From contig JAKSYS010000055.1 in NCBI GenBank assembly GCA_022925895.1, positions 91,168 to 155,167 on the forward strand: a stretch of DNA of 64,000 nt, written 5' to 3'. The stretch comes from Fragilaria crotonensis. Lineage: Eukaryota; Bacillariophyta; Fragilariophyceae; Fragilariales; Fragilariaceae. A model generated the notes under the pieces. It saw nothing but the letters and a program-made list of their open reading frames with translations, searched no databases and was not told the origin of the DNA. Below, piece by piece: positions 25,130 to 35,902 of this stretch (position 1 is the stretch's first letter; each line of letters begins with the position of its first letter). A program made the translations under genes and the position numbers.

Positions 25130-25137
25130 GTTCAGAG

Positions 25138-25904
25138 TGGGAACCTGTACGTCGGACCTCCCGTCTGCACTGCCCCTGCAAGCTGTGGTACTCGGTCATA
25201 AAGGCTGGATTAAACAACGAGATTCAATGAATTCGACATGCTCTGGTACTCTCATGTACTGTCATAGTGAACTATTGAAAAATTTAACAGGGATAACACC
25301 TACCAAAGAAAAACCCCGAAAACAACTTGGAAATGTGACGTCACATTCTGAAGATCAATTGCCACTCACGTAGAGTTTTTAATTCACCTGCACCAAGTTT
25401 ACTGGATACGAAACCTGCCGTTGGATGTCATCCGGTGCTACGGAAGACGTAGTATTCCTACCTCCTCCCTATGATCTTTCCGACATGTGAACATCTGTTA
25501 TTTCGGAGAATTTGTAACCGGAGAGAGTGACCCGTAAAGAGGTCATAAACGTCGTCGTCGCTGTATTGCCCCACGATCCGATGTGCTCGACAAGCCCAAA
25601 AACCGTAACGGGCGCACTTAACAAATGTCATACTACAAGTCGAAGTTCCGTGTTCGTTATCAGAACATTCCTGGTAGTGCCGCATTCTAAGGATGAAAAC
25701 AGCAATAGCCTACATAAATGCCCGATACAAACATGGGAAGAAGGGTACCTGGTACACGGGAGTTTCTACCAGGTAACTCCGTTCCGAACCTCGGCATGTT
25801 CCTTGTTGCGTTACATATGTTCTTTCGAGTGTTTTGATTCTCCTAGTAAAGAACATTGCCCGCAGCGTAAAATGACTCAATTGAAATTGTTTAAGTAATG
25901 AATA
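25138..25904. other. spacer before the HSF copy 2 upstream array
   Basis: No intact gene. Short words shared with the region upstream of HSF copy 1 occur near 25620 and 25790. The plus-strand open frame 25527-25898 shows no domain and is probably incidental. Confidence 0.4.
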
Positions 25905-26889
25905 ATTGAAACAACTTTCTACAGCCCCGACGACTAACAATCAAAACGCCGAAGGAGGAATGCTCCTGGCACAAAGAATCTCGGCATCGGTCTGGAGAAG
26001 TTTCCTCGAACGACTTGTTCACCGTACACTCCCGTAAGTGGCCATACACAAACAAAAATGAGTTGGCACTGTTCCTAGTTGTTGCAACGACGCAAGCAAG
26101 CATGAAGAAGATTCTTCATGACGGCCTTCAGAACCTTGGAAAGGTCATCAAGAATGGAAGCTTCTAGCAATGCGCGGATAGTCTTGTTCTGAAGCACCTG
26201 ATCGATACAGTAGCTCGAAATAATGAGAAAATATCGTCCGAAGAGTCATACTGCCCCATCCATGGACCAACAATCAAAACGCCAAAGGACGAATGCATTT
26301 GGCGCAAAGAATCTGCAGCTTTGGAGAAGTTTCCGCGACAGAGCTGTACACCGTACACTCTGTATGTTGCCTTTCAAAAACAAAGGTGAGTTGGCGCTCT
26401 TTTGTGTCGTTGCAACGACGAAGCAAGCGAAGAAGATTCTTCCTAATGGCCTTCAGAACCATTGAAAGGTCATCATTAATGGACGCTTCTATAAATGCGC
26501 TAATGGTCCTGGTCAGCAGCATCGGGTTGATAGCTCGAAATAACGAGAAAATATCGTCCGAAGAGTCATACTGCCCCATCCATGAACCAACAATCAAAAC
26601 GCCAAAGGACGAATGCATTTGGCGCAAAGAATCTGTAGCTTTGGAGAAGTTTCCTCGACAGAGCTGTACACCGTACACTCTGTATGTTGCCTTTCAAAAA
26701 CAAAAGGGAGTCGGCGCTCTTTTGCGTCGTTGCAACGACGAAGCAAGCAAGAAGAAGATTCTTCCTAACGGCCTTCAGAAACCATTGAAAGGTCATCAAG
26801 AATGGACGCTTATAGCAATGCGCTGCTGGTCCTGGTCAGCAGCACCGGATCGATAGCTCAAAATAATGAGAAAATAACGACCGAAGAAC
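25905..26889 (+). promoter_or_regulatory. three tandem upstream units of HSF copy 2, each with a heat-shock-element-like core
   Basis: Units are about 25905-26224 (diverged), 26225-26544 and 26545-26867, followed by a 22-base start of a fourth. The last two units are about 320 bp long and close to identical. Each unit carries GAAGTTTC (25997-26004, 26326-26333, 26646-26653) followed two bases later by CGA, close to the GAAnnTTCnnGAA heat-shock element, then a CACCGTACACTC word. HSF copy 1 has a single diverged unit. Open frames across the units on both strands exist only because they repeat. A promoter role, possibly autoregulation, is inference from position and motif. Confidence 0.6.
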
Positions 26890-26929
26890 CGACCTGACTC
26901 TCGAAGAACAGAAGTCCGTCGAAAACACA

Positions 26930-27814
26930 ATGAATGTGTTTGCCAAGGAGTTCTCAAAGGCATCCTCAGAAGCCAATTCAGCCATGAATGGACATGGTTC
27001 GTCTTTGAAGAGTTCTGCGTTGAAGCGTCGGAAAGATGGCGCGTCCGATGCTTCAAATTCTGCTGCGGTTCCAGTCGTCAAGAAGCGCCGAACTCATGAG
27101 GACCATTCCTACACTGACTTCTCCAAGTTATCGCGAGATCTCGAGTACAGCGAGAAAACAAAACTTGAGGATATGACTTTTGTCGAGAGGATTCATCATG
27201 TTTTATCGAAGGATGAGCTCCAGTCTTGCATCTCATGGAAGTCGCATGGACGTGCATTCTGCATCCTCGTCCCCAAGACTTTTGAGAAACAGGTCTGCGC
27301 TGAGTACTTTGCCATGCCTCCCCGTTACTCGACCTTTCTCCGCCAGTTGACCAGCCACGGATTCAAGCAAATTTCTCAGGGCCCCGACCGCAACTGCTAC
27401 TACCACGAGGTGAGTGATTGTGCGATGTTACAGCGTTACCGTGGAAACGCAACCGGATACGCCTTGCTAACAATTTGTTGTTCATGCCCGTCGGTAAACA
27501 AGTGTTTTCTCCGAGGTATGCCCTGGTTGTGCAAGCACATGCCAAAGCCCAAGAATGCTCGCCTTCTCATCCCCGATCCGGAGAACGAGCCAGACTTCTA
27601 TGCTTTGAGCAAGGTTTCCCCTCTTCCTGATCAGGAGCAGGACGAGTGTGTCCCCTCAGTTCCCAAGAAGCATTCCTCATCGACCCAAATGGATCAGTCG
27701 CCGCCCTCGTCCAATGTTGATCCCACCAAGTTTGCATTTGCCGAGGCCGCTTCTGACGTTGCTGGGCATCCAATGCGGCTTTGCAACTCCCCATTATTTC
27801 CACCGCTGCCCTAG
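26930..27814 (+). CDS. HSF: heat shock factor-type DNA-binding protein, copy 2
   Basis: A paralogue of the gene at 10547, with an intact N-terminus (ATG at 26930). The HSF domain follows the basic KRRK and KKRR clusters. The recognition-helix region reads PRYSTFLRQLTSHGFK, and CYYHE precedes the intron. By homology the intron is 27410-27502, 93 nt with GTGAGT...AAACAAG. It has no in-frame stop and a length divisible by three, so both spliced (263 aa) and retained (294 aa) forms stay open. Retention would put 31 extra residues inside the winged helix just before CFLRGMPWLCK. Near 27770 this copy is one base short of copy 1, so the frame ends early at 27814. The old C-terminal frame continues to 28175 through an expanded minisatellite. 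It is either a truncated functional gene or a young pseudogene. Confidence 0.7.
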   Translation: MNVFAKEFSKASSEANSAMNGHGSSLKSSALKRRKDGASDASNSAAVPVVKKRRTHEDHSYTDFSKLSRDLEYSEKTKLEDMTFVERIHHVLSKDELQSCISWKSHGRAFCILVPKTFEKQVCAEYFAMPPRYSTFLRQLTSHGFKQISQGPDRNCYYHEVSDCAMLQRYRGNATGYALLTICCSCPSVNKCFLRGMPWLCKHMPKPKNARLLIPDPENEPDFYALSKVSPLPDQEQDECVPSVPKKHSSSTQMDQSPPSSNVDPTKFAFAEAASDVAGHPMRLCNSPLFPPLP

Positions 27815-27822
27815 GAGCGCCT

Positions 27823-28023
27823 TTCAACACTGCCAACTTGCCGCCACCCAATTTTAACTTGACCTTCAACACTGCCAACACCGCCACCCAATTTTGACTT
27901 GACCTTCAACACTGCCAACCGCCACCCAATTTTAACTTGACTAACACTGCCAACTTGCCGCCACCCATTTTGACTTGACCTTCAACACTGCCAACTTGCC
28001 GCCACCCAATTTTAACTTGACCT
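27823..28023 (+). repeat. minisatellite in the former C-terminal coding part of HSF copy 2
   Basis: About five copies of a 35-42-bp unit built on 'ttcaacactgccaacttg', 'ccgccaccca' and 'attttaacttgacc', with small indels between copies. HSF copy 1 has a single unit at the same place (about 11391-11433), so the array expanded after duplication. The frame downstream (to 28175) still matches the C-terminus, ending GRFGSGFPF. Confidence 0.75.
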
Positions 28024-28175
28024 TCACTCCCCATCTAGATCAACTCCGGCTCATGCAAGCATCGGCATTCCAGGAAGAGCAAGATAGACTTTACAAAAAT
28101 GCCCTGCAACGCAATGCACGGCAGGGTGGCTCCTCCCGAAACAATGGACGCTTCGGGAGTGGATTTCCATTCTGA

Positions 28176-28657
28176 AAACTGCACACGAACTCCAGTCTTT
28201 GCCTTCTACACAATTGAATCAACCCCACCCAAGAATGCATACGAAACCAAACATGAATGCAGGAGGGGTTAACGCGATGTATCGGTACAACAATGCACAA
28301 AGTAGTGTATTTCCTTTCTGAAACCTGCAAACGACCTGACGTCTTTGTAATCCGGTTAGAACGTGTATCAAACTCATCAAGCAACTTACGACGCCAACAC
28401 GACTGCACCAGAGTATATAATGAGAATCATCGAAACAGCAATGAACAAATCAGTTTTATTAGACTCACTGAATTTTAGGAGCATGATTGAAAGGCACTCG
28501 TAGTCTTCAGTAAGCACCACAGCTCGTTCAAACATAGCTCGACGTGTAATGAGAGAGAGGACCTGATGCGTAGTGATTCAGTAAGTCTATTCTCGATCAA
28601 CAGCAATTGAGGTGTGACGGTGATCAAAAGAAAGTCCAACTATGGTGGTTGGCCAAA
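28176..28657. other. spacer between HSF copy 2 and the copia element
   Basis: The first 150 bases retain similarity to HSF 3' flanking sequence. About 28300-28340 repeats the phrase 'tttcctttctgaaa(a/c)ctgca' seen just after both HSF genes. Nothing else is recognised. The 90 bases before the LTR do not read as the missing start of the TDP2-like gene on the other side. Confidence 0.45.
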
Positions 28658-28904
28658 GTTAGAATACTACAAGAGTATCTACTGTCTACTGTCAACTGAC
28701 CGTAATCACGACTGACCAAGGTTCAAACGTAAACCGTATCAAACGGAATATAGCTCACAATATTTGATCGAGTACAATTCGTATCCCGTTTAGTATATTT
28801 ACCACCATTGTCAGATCTTTCAAAAGAAGACTTGACAAGGACTTGACGACCCAGACGCATCCTCATCTACAAAGAAGAAGGTGCTCATCGTTGTCATTTC
28901 GCTG
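28658..28904 (+). repeat. copia 5' LTR
   Basis: 247 bp, identical to 35654-35900. The left border is set by where similarity to the 3' LTR starts; the right border by the primer-binding site beginning at 28905. Promoter elements were not identified with confidence. Confidence 0.9.
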
Positions 28905-28920
28905 GTTATGAGCCCAAGTG
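28905..28920 (+). other. copia primer-binding site (half-tRNA-Met type)
   Basis: GTTATGAGCCCAAGTG begins exactly at the LTR end. Its reverse complement ends in GGGCTCATAAC, the anticodon stem-loop of a eukaryotic methionine tRNA up to position 39. Drosophila copia primes with the 5' half of initiator tRNA-Met cut at this point, so the same half-tRNA priming is inferred here. A standard 3'-CCA site (TGGTATCAGAG type) is absent. Confidence 0.8.
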
Positions 28921-28985
28921 TTTCCTTTGCAACAAAGCAGAAAAACTAACCTTCCATCGTTCCTTCCATCGTGAAGCAAGTCACC

Positions 28986-31900
28986 ATGACAACTGAACTC
29001 GTAGCTCCAAAGCGCGGGGGGGGAACCATTCGGTGTACGGACTGTACATCGGTGGTTCGGGTCTTGATCAAGACTACAAGTCTGAGGATCGTAACCTGTA
29101 CTCGTATGCGGCCCAACGTCGTAACGCGAAGACGATTTCTTCCATCGAGCGTGATCTAGTGAGCGCGCGCGATTCTACGGCTACTCAGAAGTTTGATGGG
29201 AAGCTTGAAGCAGTTGTTCCTTCGACTACTGAGATTGGTAAAGAAAGATTTCTTACCCTCTTGCAGCGTCGTGTTGAAGAACACGGTCAAGAAACGTTCT
29301 ACTACATGAAGGATGGGCGTGGAACGGTCGTGAATCTTTTCGACCATGTGCACAATTTCACGCTTGATGCCGTCATTGCTGAGTTCGACCAGCGAAACGC
29401 ATCTGACAATGTGACTCATGCTGCATTTGACTCGTACGAAAAAGATGAGATCATGATGTCCAGGTTGGTTGTTGAGTCTTTGATGACCACGGATTTCTTC
29501 TCCAAGATATTCACTCGCTACGGTCATCGCATGGATTTCAAACGTGTTTCAGGGGCGTGTCTTTTGATTATGGCACTTGAGACCTGCAATGCGTCGGCTA
29601 GTCTTGATGTCGATGAAGCCACCGCTGCGTTTGCTGCGCTGACTCTCGACGCCTTTCCGGGTGAGAATATTGCTGATATGATGCACGAAGCACTTCGTCT
29701 TATCAAAATCATGCAAACCGCCTTCTCGATTCCCAACAACACGGGATCTCGTTTGCTTCAAAAGGTCACCAAGACGTCCTGCGAAGAATTCAATCGCAAG
29801 ATCTTCACCCTCCTTGATAGTGTCAAGGGGATGGAACACAAGTACAAGATGCTTAGTCCAGAAATGCTCGTGAAGGATCCTGACTATCCTACGTATGGTC
29901 CCATTGGCTTGATCTCCACTCTTCACGAGATTTACGGCCGTCTCATTACGGACCGCGACTGGCCAGCTCTGGCGACCAAGCTTCCGCAAAGCAACAATGC
30001 TGCTACGTCCTCTCGTCCCTCCAGCAGTAATGGTACTGCAATCAAGTGCTTTCGTTGTCAGGGACCGCACCTTATCAAGGATTGTCCCAAGAAATCCAAA
30101 GGGACTACTGACAAGAACGATGCCAGTGAACCTGCTTCTAAGAAAGCAAAGACCGACCTTCCCGCCTGGCGATATGCGGAGCCGAAGAACCTTACTCAGC
30201 CCTTAGTTGATGACGACGGTCGCAAGTGGAAATTCTGTACCAAATGCGTATGCAAGAAATCTGGTAAGACTGGGATGTACCTTTTGTCCCACTTCGACCA
30301 TGAACATCAAGACAACTATGTTCGCCCATCCAACGAGGGTAATATGGCTGCAGTTCTTGTCCCTCTTGGTATCCCTGCCGCTACAACCGCTGAACCTGAT
30401 CCGGATGACATCGATGCTGATCCGATTGAGTTTCAGGGCGCATGGTGTGCCTCTGTCTCGTCTACTGATGCTGTGCTTGCGTTCTCCAATGGCCTGCCTT
30501 CGGTCGAAAGGGAGATTGATATGGCCGCACTGGAATCAACCGAAGAGCACGGAGCTGGCGCTGTGGCTTTGGCTGTCGTTTCTCACGGGACCACTGATGT
30601 TCGCGAGATCTGGTCTCCCGAATGGGCTTCTGCACTCGAAAGGGAGATTTCTTTGATGTCCGCGGTGTTTGACGATGTTGGCGATTTTGCCGTTTGTGCT
30701 GCTGTCGCTTCTGAGGTTGACGCTGATGACGATTGGGAGCCTGACAGGCCTTTGGGAACTTTTGCGTTCATCATTGCGTCTTTCTCTCGCTACATTTTGA
30801 TGGCTGTGATGTGCGTCGTGATTATCCCAGCTCAACGGGTGTATGAGTTTTTCCCCCTTGCTGTTTTCGGTCCTTGGGAATGGATTTCTCGTCGTTCCAA
30901 TCCAATGGATGCGCTGCCAACGACGTTTCAGTTCCACCATCCATCAGTGACCACACCTGCAAATATTGCTTGGCCCCACCTGCTTCAAAGCACGTTCCAG
31001 CCTTGGACACCAGTCTGGATGCAGCACTTTATGGTTGTCATGTTTTGGATTGCAATGATGGCATGGGAGAGCGTGACGTACCTACTTCATGATATCGGGA
31101 GTGACGCTTCCAAGCACGTCGTTCGCCGTGAGCGTCGTCGCATTGCAAAGAACAACTGGCGTCATCGCCATGATCGTGGTCGTCGCCTTCCTGCTCTAGT
31201 GTTTCTGCCAATCCTCTGGATGGCAATGACAAATGTTATCATGATTCCGTCAAGATTCAAGTCTTCATTACCAACTGCGACAACTCGCAATCTGAAAAGC
31301 CAAATCTTTCATTTTGGACAACATTCGTATCATCGAGTTTTGTCCCTGAATGAACTTATGGTTCTCGATCTGGGAACTTGGATTCAGTTCAACAAATTGA
31401 AGGCAGCGTACCTACTGCAAAAGTTTGCTTCGAAGCCATTGAATGAATGCCAGTCAACATTATCCATCTTCGAGCGGAATGCAAATTGTTCTGTGGGAAA
31501 TTGTCACAATTGTCGAGTGAATGATTTGGGAATGGGAGAAGTCATCAACGAACTTCCATATTCGCCCATGTTACCATCAACAAACATTAACAATCATGTT
31601 TCCACGTTGCGGTCGCCACTAGATCAAGACGCGACTCTTCTCACCAAAGTGCCAACTCCATGGACTCATGAGACAGAATTGGCATCTCTATTGGTTTCGA
31701 ACGAATACCCAGTCGCAGCAAATGGTCCGACAATCATTGAGGATGAAGACGCCGAAGGATACGGATTGTTGGGTTACTTTGATGAGCCCTGCGTCTTCAT
31801 GAATTTCATTACCGCTCCAGTGGAAAAGAAGCCCGTTATCTTCGATACTGGGGCTTCCCTTGCCATAACGTACGACAAATTGGACTTTGACGGACCTTTG

Positions 31901-34900
31901 ACCATTCCAAAAGGTGATCTTCGTCTCGGAGGCATGGCAAATGGTCTCAAGATTGAAGGCGTTGGGCCTGTCACGTGGACCTTTGCAAATAGCGAAGGTG
32001 GTAATGTGTGCGTCAAAGGAATGGCATACTACGTACCCAAGGCCAAGGCTCGCTTGCTAAGCCCTCAGAGACTGTTTGACGCTTCCACCGGGATGCGAGG
32101 GCGTTATGAGGGAGATCATCAATCGTTTCGACTTCATTTGGATGGTTGTCCACCGTTGATTGTTGAGTATGATGATCGCAACTCTTTGCCGATTGGATAC
32201 GCTACATTCGGCGCGGCACTTGCACCTCACAAAGTTGAGCCCCAAATGAACCTATCGCTTATGGACGAGCATAATCAGAATTTGACGGGTGGCCAAAAGC
32301 TCCTGCTTCAGTGGCACAATCGCTTCGGTCATCTCAATTTTCCAGCTATCCAGCGTATTCTTCGGGCAGTGCCGTTCTTGTCTGCTAAATTTGAGGCAGC
32401 TTCCAAATGTGAACTTCACACAATGAAATGTTCGATCTGTGAATTCGCCAAAGGTCATCGTCGTGCGAAGAAAAGTACTACACATGTTCCCAACGATCAG
32501 CGAACTGGTGCATTGAAAGTGGATAATCTAAAACCAGGGATACAAGTGTCAGTGGATCATTTCGAATCCAGACTTTTGGGACGTACCTTTGATTCCTATG
32601 GTAAAGCATCATCGGCTACTTACAAAGGCGGTTGTATCTTTGTCGATCATTGTTCTGGGTTTCTTCATGTGGAGCATCAATTGGGTTTTTCTGCCGTCGA
32701 ATCTGTTCGGGCGAAGCAAGCATACGAACAAATGGCACTTCATTATGGAGTGGTGGTTGAATCCTATCTGACGGATAGTGGGGCTTTCAAAGCCAATGCC
32801 TTCGTCCAACATATTCGTGAACATGAACAACGGATTCGTTACTGTGGCGCCAATGCCCATCATAAAAATGGCGTTGCTGAGCGGGCTGTTCAATCCGTGT
32901 CAAACATGGCCCGCGCCTTGATTTTGCACGCCTCAGCACACTGGAAAGACGGCATTGACTCGTCGCTCTGGCCAATGGCCGTGACATATGCCACGTATCT
33001 CTACAATCATTTACCGAATGCTCATGGCCTGTGTCCTGCAGATATCTTCACCGGCAGTACTGTTCCGCGTCATCGCCTTAAAGACATTCATGTCTGGGGA
33101 TGTCCCGTGTATGTTCTCGATCCGCACCTACAGGCAGGTCAAAAACTTCCTCGCTGGCAGCCTCGTTCCCGACGTGGTGTTTTTATGGGGTTTAGTCACC
33201 TTCACTCCAGCGAAGTGCCCTTGGTCCTCAATTTGGATACGGGTAGTATTACTCCGCAATATCATGTCGTTTTCGACGATCAATTTTCTACGGTGTCATC
33301 GGTCGAAAGGGAGAATGATCCGCCTGATAATTGGGCAGACCTGTGTTTGGACAATACGACCTATATTCCCACCGACGTCATCGAACCCACGGTCAGTTCG
33401 GAACAAGTTCCTAGCTCTTTGGCGTTCGAGTGGCTCTCTCCGGCTGAACAAGAATGGGCGACGCGTGCCATGACTCGTCAGGATGCTATCCGCGGTACCA
33501 TGGTTACGTCTACTGACGGATTGCCCGCTACTGCTACTGTTCCTCCTTCTACGCTTGCACCAGCGCCATCACCGCGTGCGCCCGTGCGTGTTCCTTCGCC
33601 TCCAACCTACGCGCAGATCACAGCGACTGGGTTGCCTTTGCCGCATGCACCTGCGCCATCGGTTCCTGTTTTGCTTCCTGCGCATGCATCCCCTATTCCA
33701 CCGCCAGCTCCATCATTTGTGCCGTCACCATCACGTCTTCCTCACGTTCCTACCGTCTCTGAAGCATCCGGTCTACGCCGATCATCTCGGACGACAAAGG
33801 GAGTCTTTCAGAAGACTCGTTATATTGACGAAGCGTTTCTCTCGTCTATGAGCACGTCCCTTGATGTTGACGGCCATGCTGCTCAACTTGCCTATCTGGC
33901 AGAGTTATTTACTTGCTCTGACACTGGAATTGTGAACATCACTGATCCTCGTGTCTATGCGGCCAAAACTCCAGGTACCGATTCGGATATGCCTACATTC
34001 CAACAAGCCATGAACGGATCAGAGGCGAGTGAGTACATCAATGCTATGAGGCTTGAAATTCAGACTCTTGTCGGCCAACGTACCTGGGAAGCGGTCACTC
34101 GCCCTAAAGACAAACCTATTCTGAAGGGTACATGGGCATTCAAGTTGAAGCGTTTACCAGACGGAACGCCTTATCGATACAAGGCTCGTTTCTGTGCTCG
34201 TGGTGACATGCAAACTGAAGGAGTTGATTTCTTTGAAACCTACGCACCAGTGGTTCAATGGTCGACCATCCGACTGTTGCTTTCGACGGTGCTGACTGAA
34301 GGATGGACTACGCGTCAAGTTGATTACACGAACGCCTTCGCACAAGCAGAGCTGAAGGAAGAGGTATATGTTGAATATCCTCGCTTGTTTGGTCCCAAGT
34401 CAGGAACAGACAAGGTACTGCACTTACTCAAGAGTCTCTACGGACTTCGTCAGGCACCGAGAACATTCTTCGAGAAGCTCAAGGCAGGTTTAGAAGAACG
34501 TGATTGGAGACAAAGTGAGATTGATCCATGTCTTTTCATGAAGTCTGGAATGATGTGCGTCGTCTACGTTGACGACACGATCTTTGCGTCGGCAAACGTT
34601 GACGATCTCGAGCATGAAATAACATCGTTGGGTATTAGCACTGATGTACAGCGACACACGTTTGCTTTGCGAAATGAAGGCGAAGTCAGTGCATTCTTGG
34701 GTATTCAAATCAAGAAAACCGGAAGCAAGGAATTCTTGTTGACACAAACTGGACTGATCGACAAAGTGTTGGCAGTCACGAAGCTGACTGATTGTAACGG
34801 TTGCGATACCCCAGCCACGGTTGATCCCTTGCATGCGGATAAGGATGGCGAACCATTTTCTGAAGAATGGGCGTATGATGTGGTTATTGGCATGTTGATG

Positions 34901-35632
34901 TACATCGCAGGCAACACGCGCCCAGATATTGCATACGCCGTACACCAAGCGGCACGATTCACTCATGGCGCTCGTCGATCTCATGCAGCTGGAGTCAAAC
35001 GAATCTTGCGGTATTTGAAGAAAACGAAAACTGAAGGATTGATTCTAAAGCCTGGATCCGAGCAGCGGGTTGATTGTTACGTCGATGCCGATTTCGGAGG
35101 CTTATTTTCTGTGGAAGATAAGCAGGATCCAGTTAGTGTCAAGTCTCGCACTGGATATGTCATTACTTACCGTGGAGCGCCCCTTATGTGGGCGTCAAAG
35201 ATGCAAACTCAGGTTGCATTGAGCACAATGGAGGCTGAGTACATCGCGTTGAGTCAGTCCATGCGAGATTTGATTCCTATTAGAGAAGTCTTGAAGGAAA
35301 TCATGACATTCGTCTTTGACACTGAACCAAAGATCACTTATCATTCGCATTCCAAGGCCTTTGATGATACGATTGGGACAGCACCACATGTCATTCCTCA
35401 GTCTACGGTGTATGAGGACAACGATGCTTGTCTGAAATTTGCTCGCATGCCTAAATTGACACCTCGTACCAAGCACATTGGTATTCCTTATCACTGGTTC
35501 AGGACACAGGTCGAACGCTTGGAGATTCAAATCGAAGGGATCGATACGAAGGTGCAGCTTGGTGATCAATTCACTAAAGGTTTGCCTGTGGATGCGTTTA
35601 GAGATGCTCGAATGCGCTTGATGGGTTGGTGA
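28986..35632 (+). CDS. copia gag-pol polyprotein
   Basis: An open frame of about 2,200 codons. Zinc knuckle CFRCQGPHLIKDC near 30047 (spacing CX2CX3HX4C, one short of the usual CX4H). Aspartic protease DTGAS near 31844. HHCC-type pre-integrase zinc region with WHNRFGHL near 32313. Integrase with VDHF near 32552, LTDSG near 32769 and GVAERAV near 32873, giving D-D-E. Reverse transcriptase with FCARGD, VDYTNAFAQA and YVDD near 34564. RNase H from about 35080 with YVDADF, MEAEYIALS and YEDNDA. A stretch of 400 residues between knuckle and protease has three hydrophobic segments. The best ATG (28986) is out of frame with gag by one base across an eight-G run at 29016-29023; the main frame itself has only a GTG at 29033. 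Confidence 0.9.
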
Positions 35633-35641
35633 CCTCGGCAG

Positions 35642-35653
35642 TCGAAAGGGAGA
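35642..35653 (+). other. copia polypurine tract
   Basis: TCGAAAGGGAGA ends at the base before the 3' LTR, the position of the plus-strand primer. The identical 12-mer occurs three more times inside the element (30504, 30636, 33303). Confidence 0.8.
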
Positions 35654-35900
35654 GTTAGAATACTACAAGAGTATCTACTGTCTACTGTCAACTGACCGTA
35701 ATCACGACTGACCAAGGTTCAAACGTAAACCGTATCAAACGGAATATAGCTCACAATATTTGATCGAGTACAATTCGTATCCCGTTTAGTATATTTACCA
35801 CCATTGTCAGATCTTTCAAAAGAAGACTTGACAAGGACTTGACGACCCAGACGCATCCTCATCTACAAAGAAGAAGGTGCTCATCGTTGTCATTTCGCTG
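35654..35900 (+). repeat. copia 3' LTR
   Basis: 247 bp, identical to the 5' LTR at 28658-28904. It ends directly against the remaining coding sequence of a TDP2-like gene. Confidence 0.9.
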
Positions 35901-35902
35901 CT

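Larger units (their letters stand above)
28658..35900 (+). mobile_element. Ty1/copia LTR retrotransposon, very young
   Basis: A 7.24-kb element with 247-bp LTRs that I find identical base for base. The internal region starts with a primer-binding site complementary to the tRNA-Met anticodon arm, holds one uninterrupted 2.2-kaa gag-pol frame, and ends with a purine tract TCGAAAGGGAGA directly before the 3' LTR. Domain order protease-integrase-RT-RNase H makes it Ty1/copia (Pseudoviridae-like). Its style fits the diatom CoDi groups. Identical LTRs and an open frame mean recent insertion. LTR ends are GTTAG...CGCTG rather than TG...CA. No 5-bp target duplication is visible (CCAAA left, CTGTC right), so the copy may be recombinant or its flank rearranged. 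Confidence 0.92.

Noticed and set aside
26274-26678. Minus-strand 134-aa frame with an internal repeat
   Set aside because: It is created by the two copies of the upstream unit of HSF copy 2 and has no domain.
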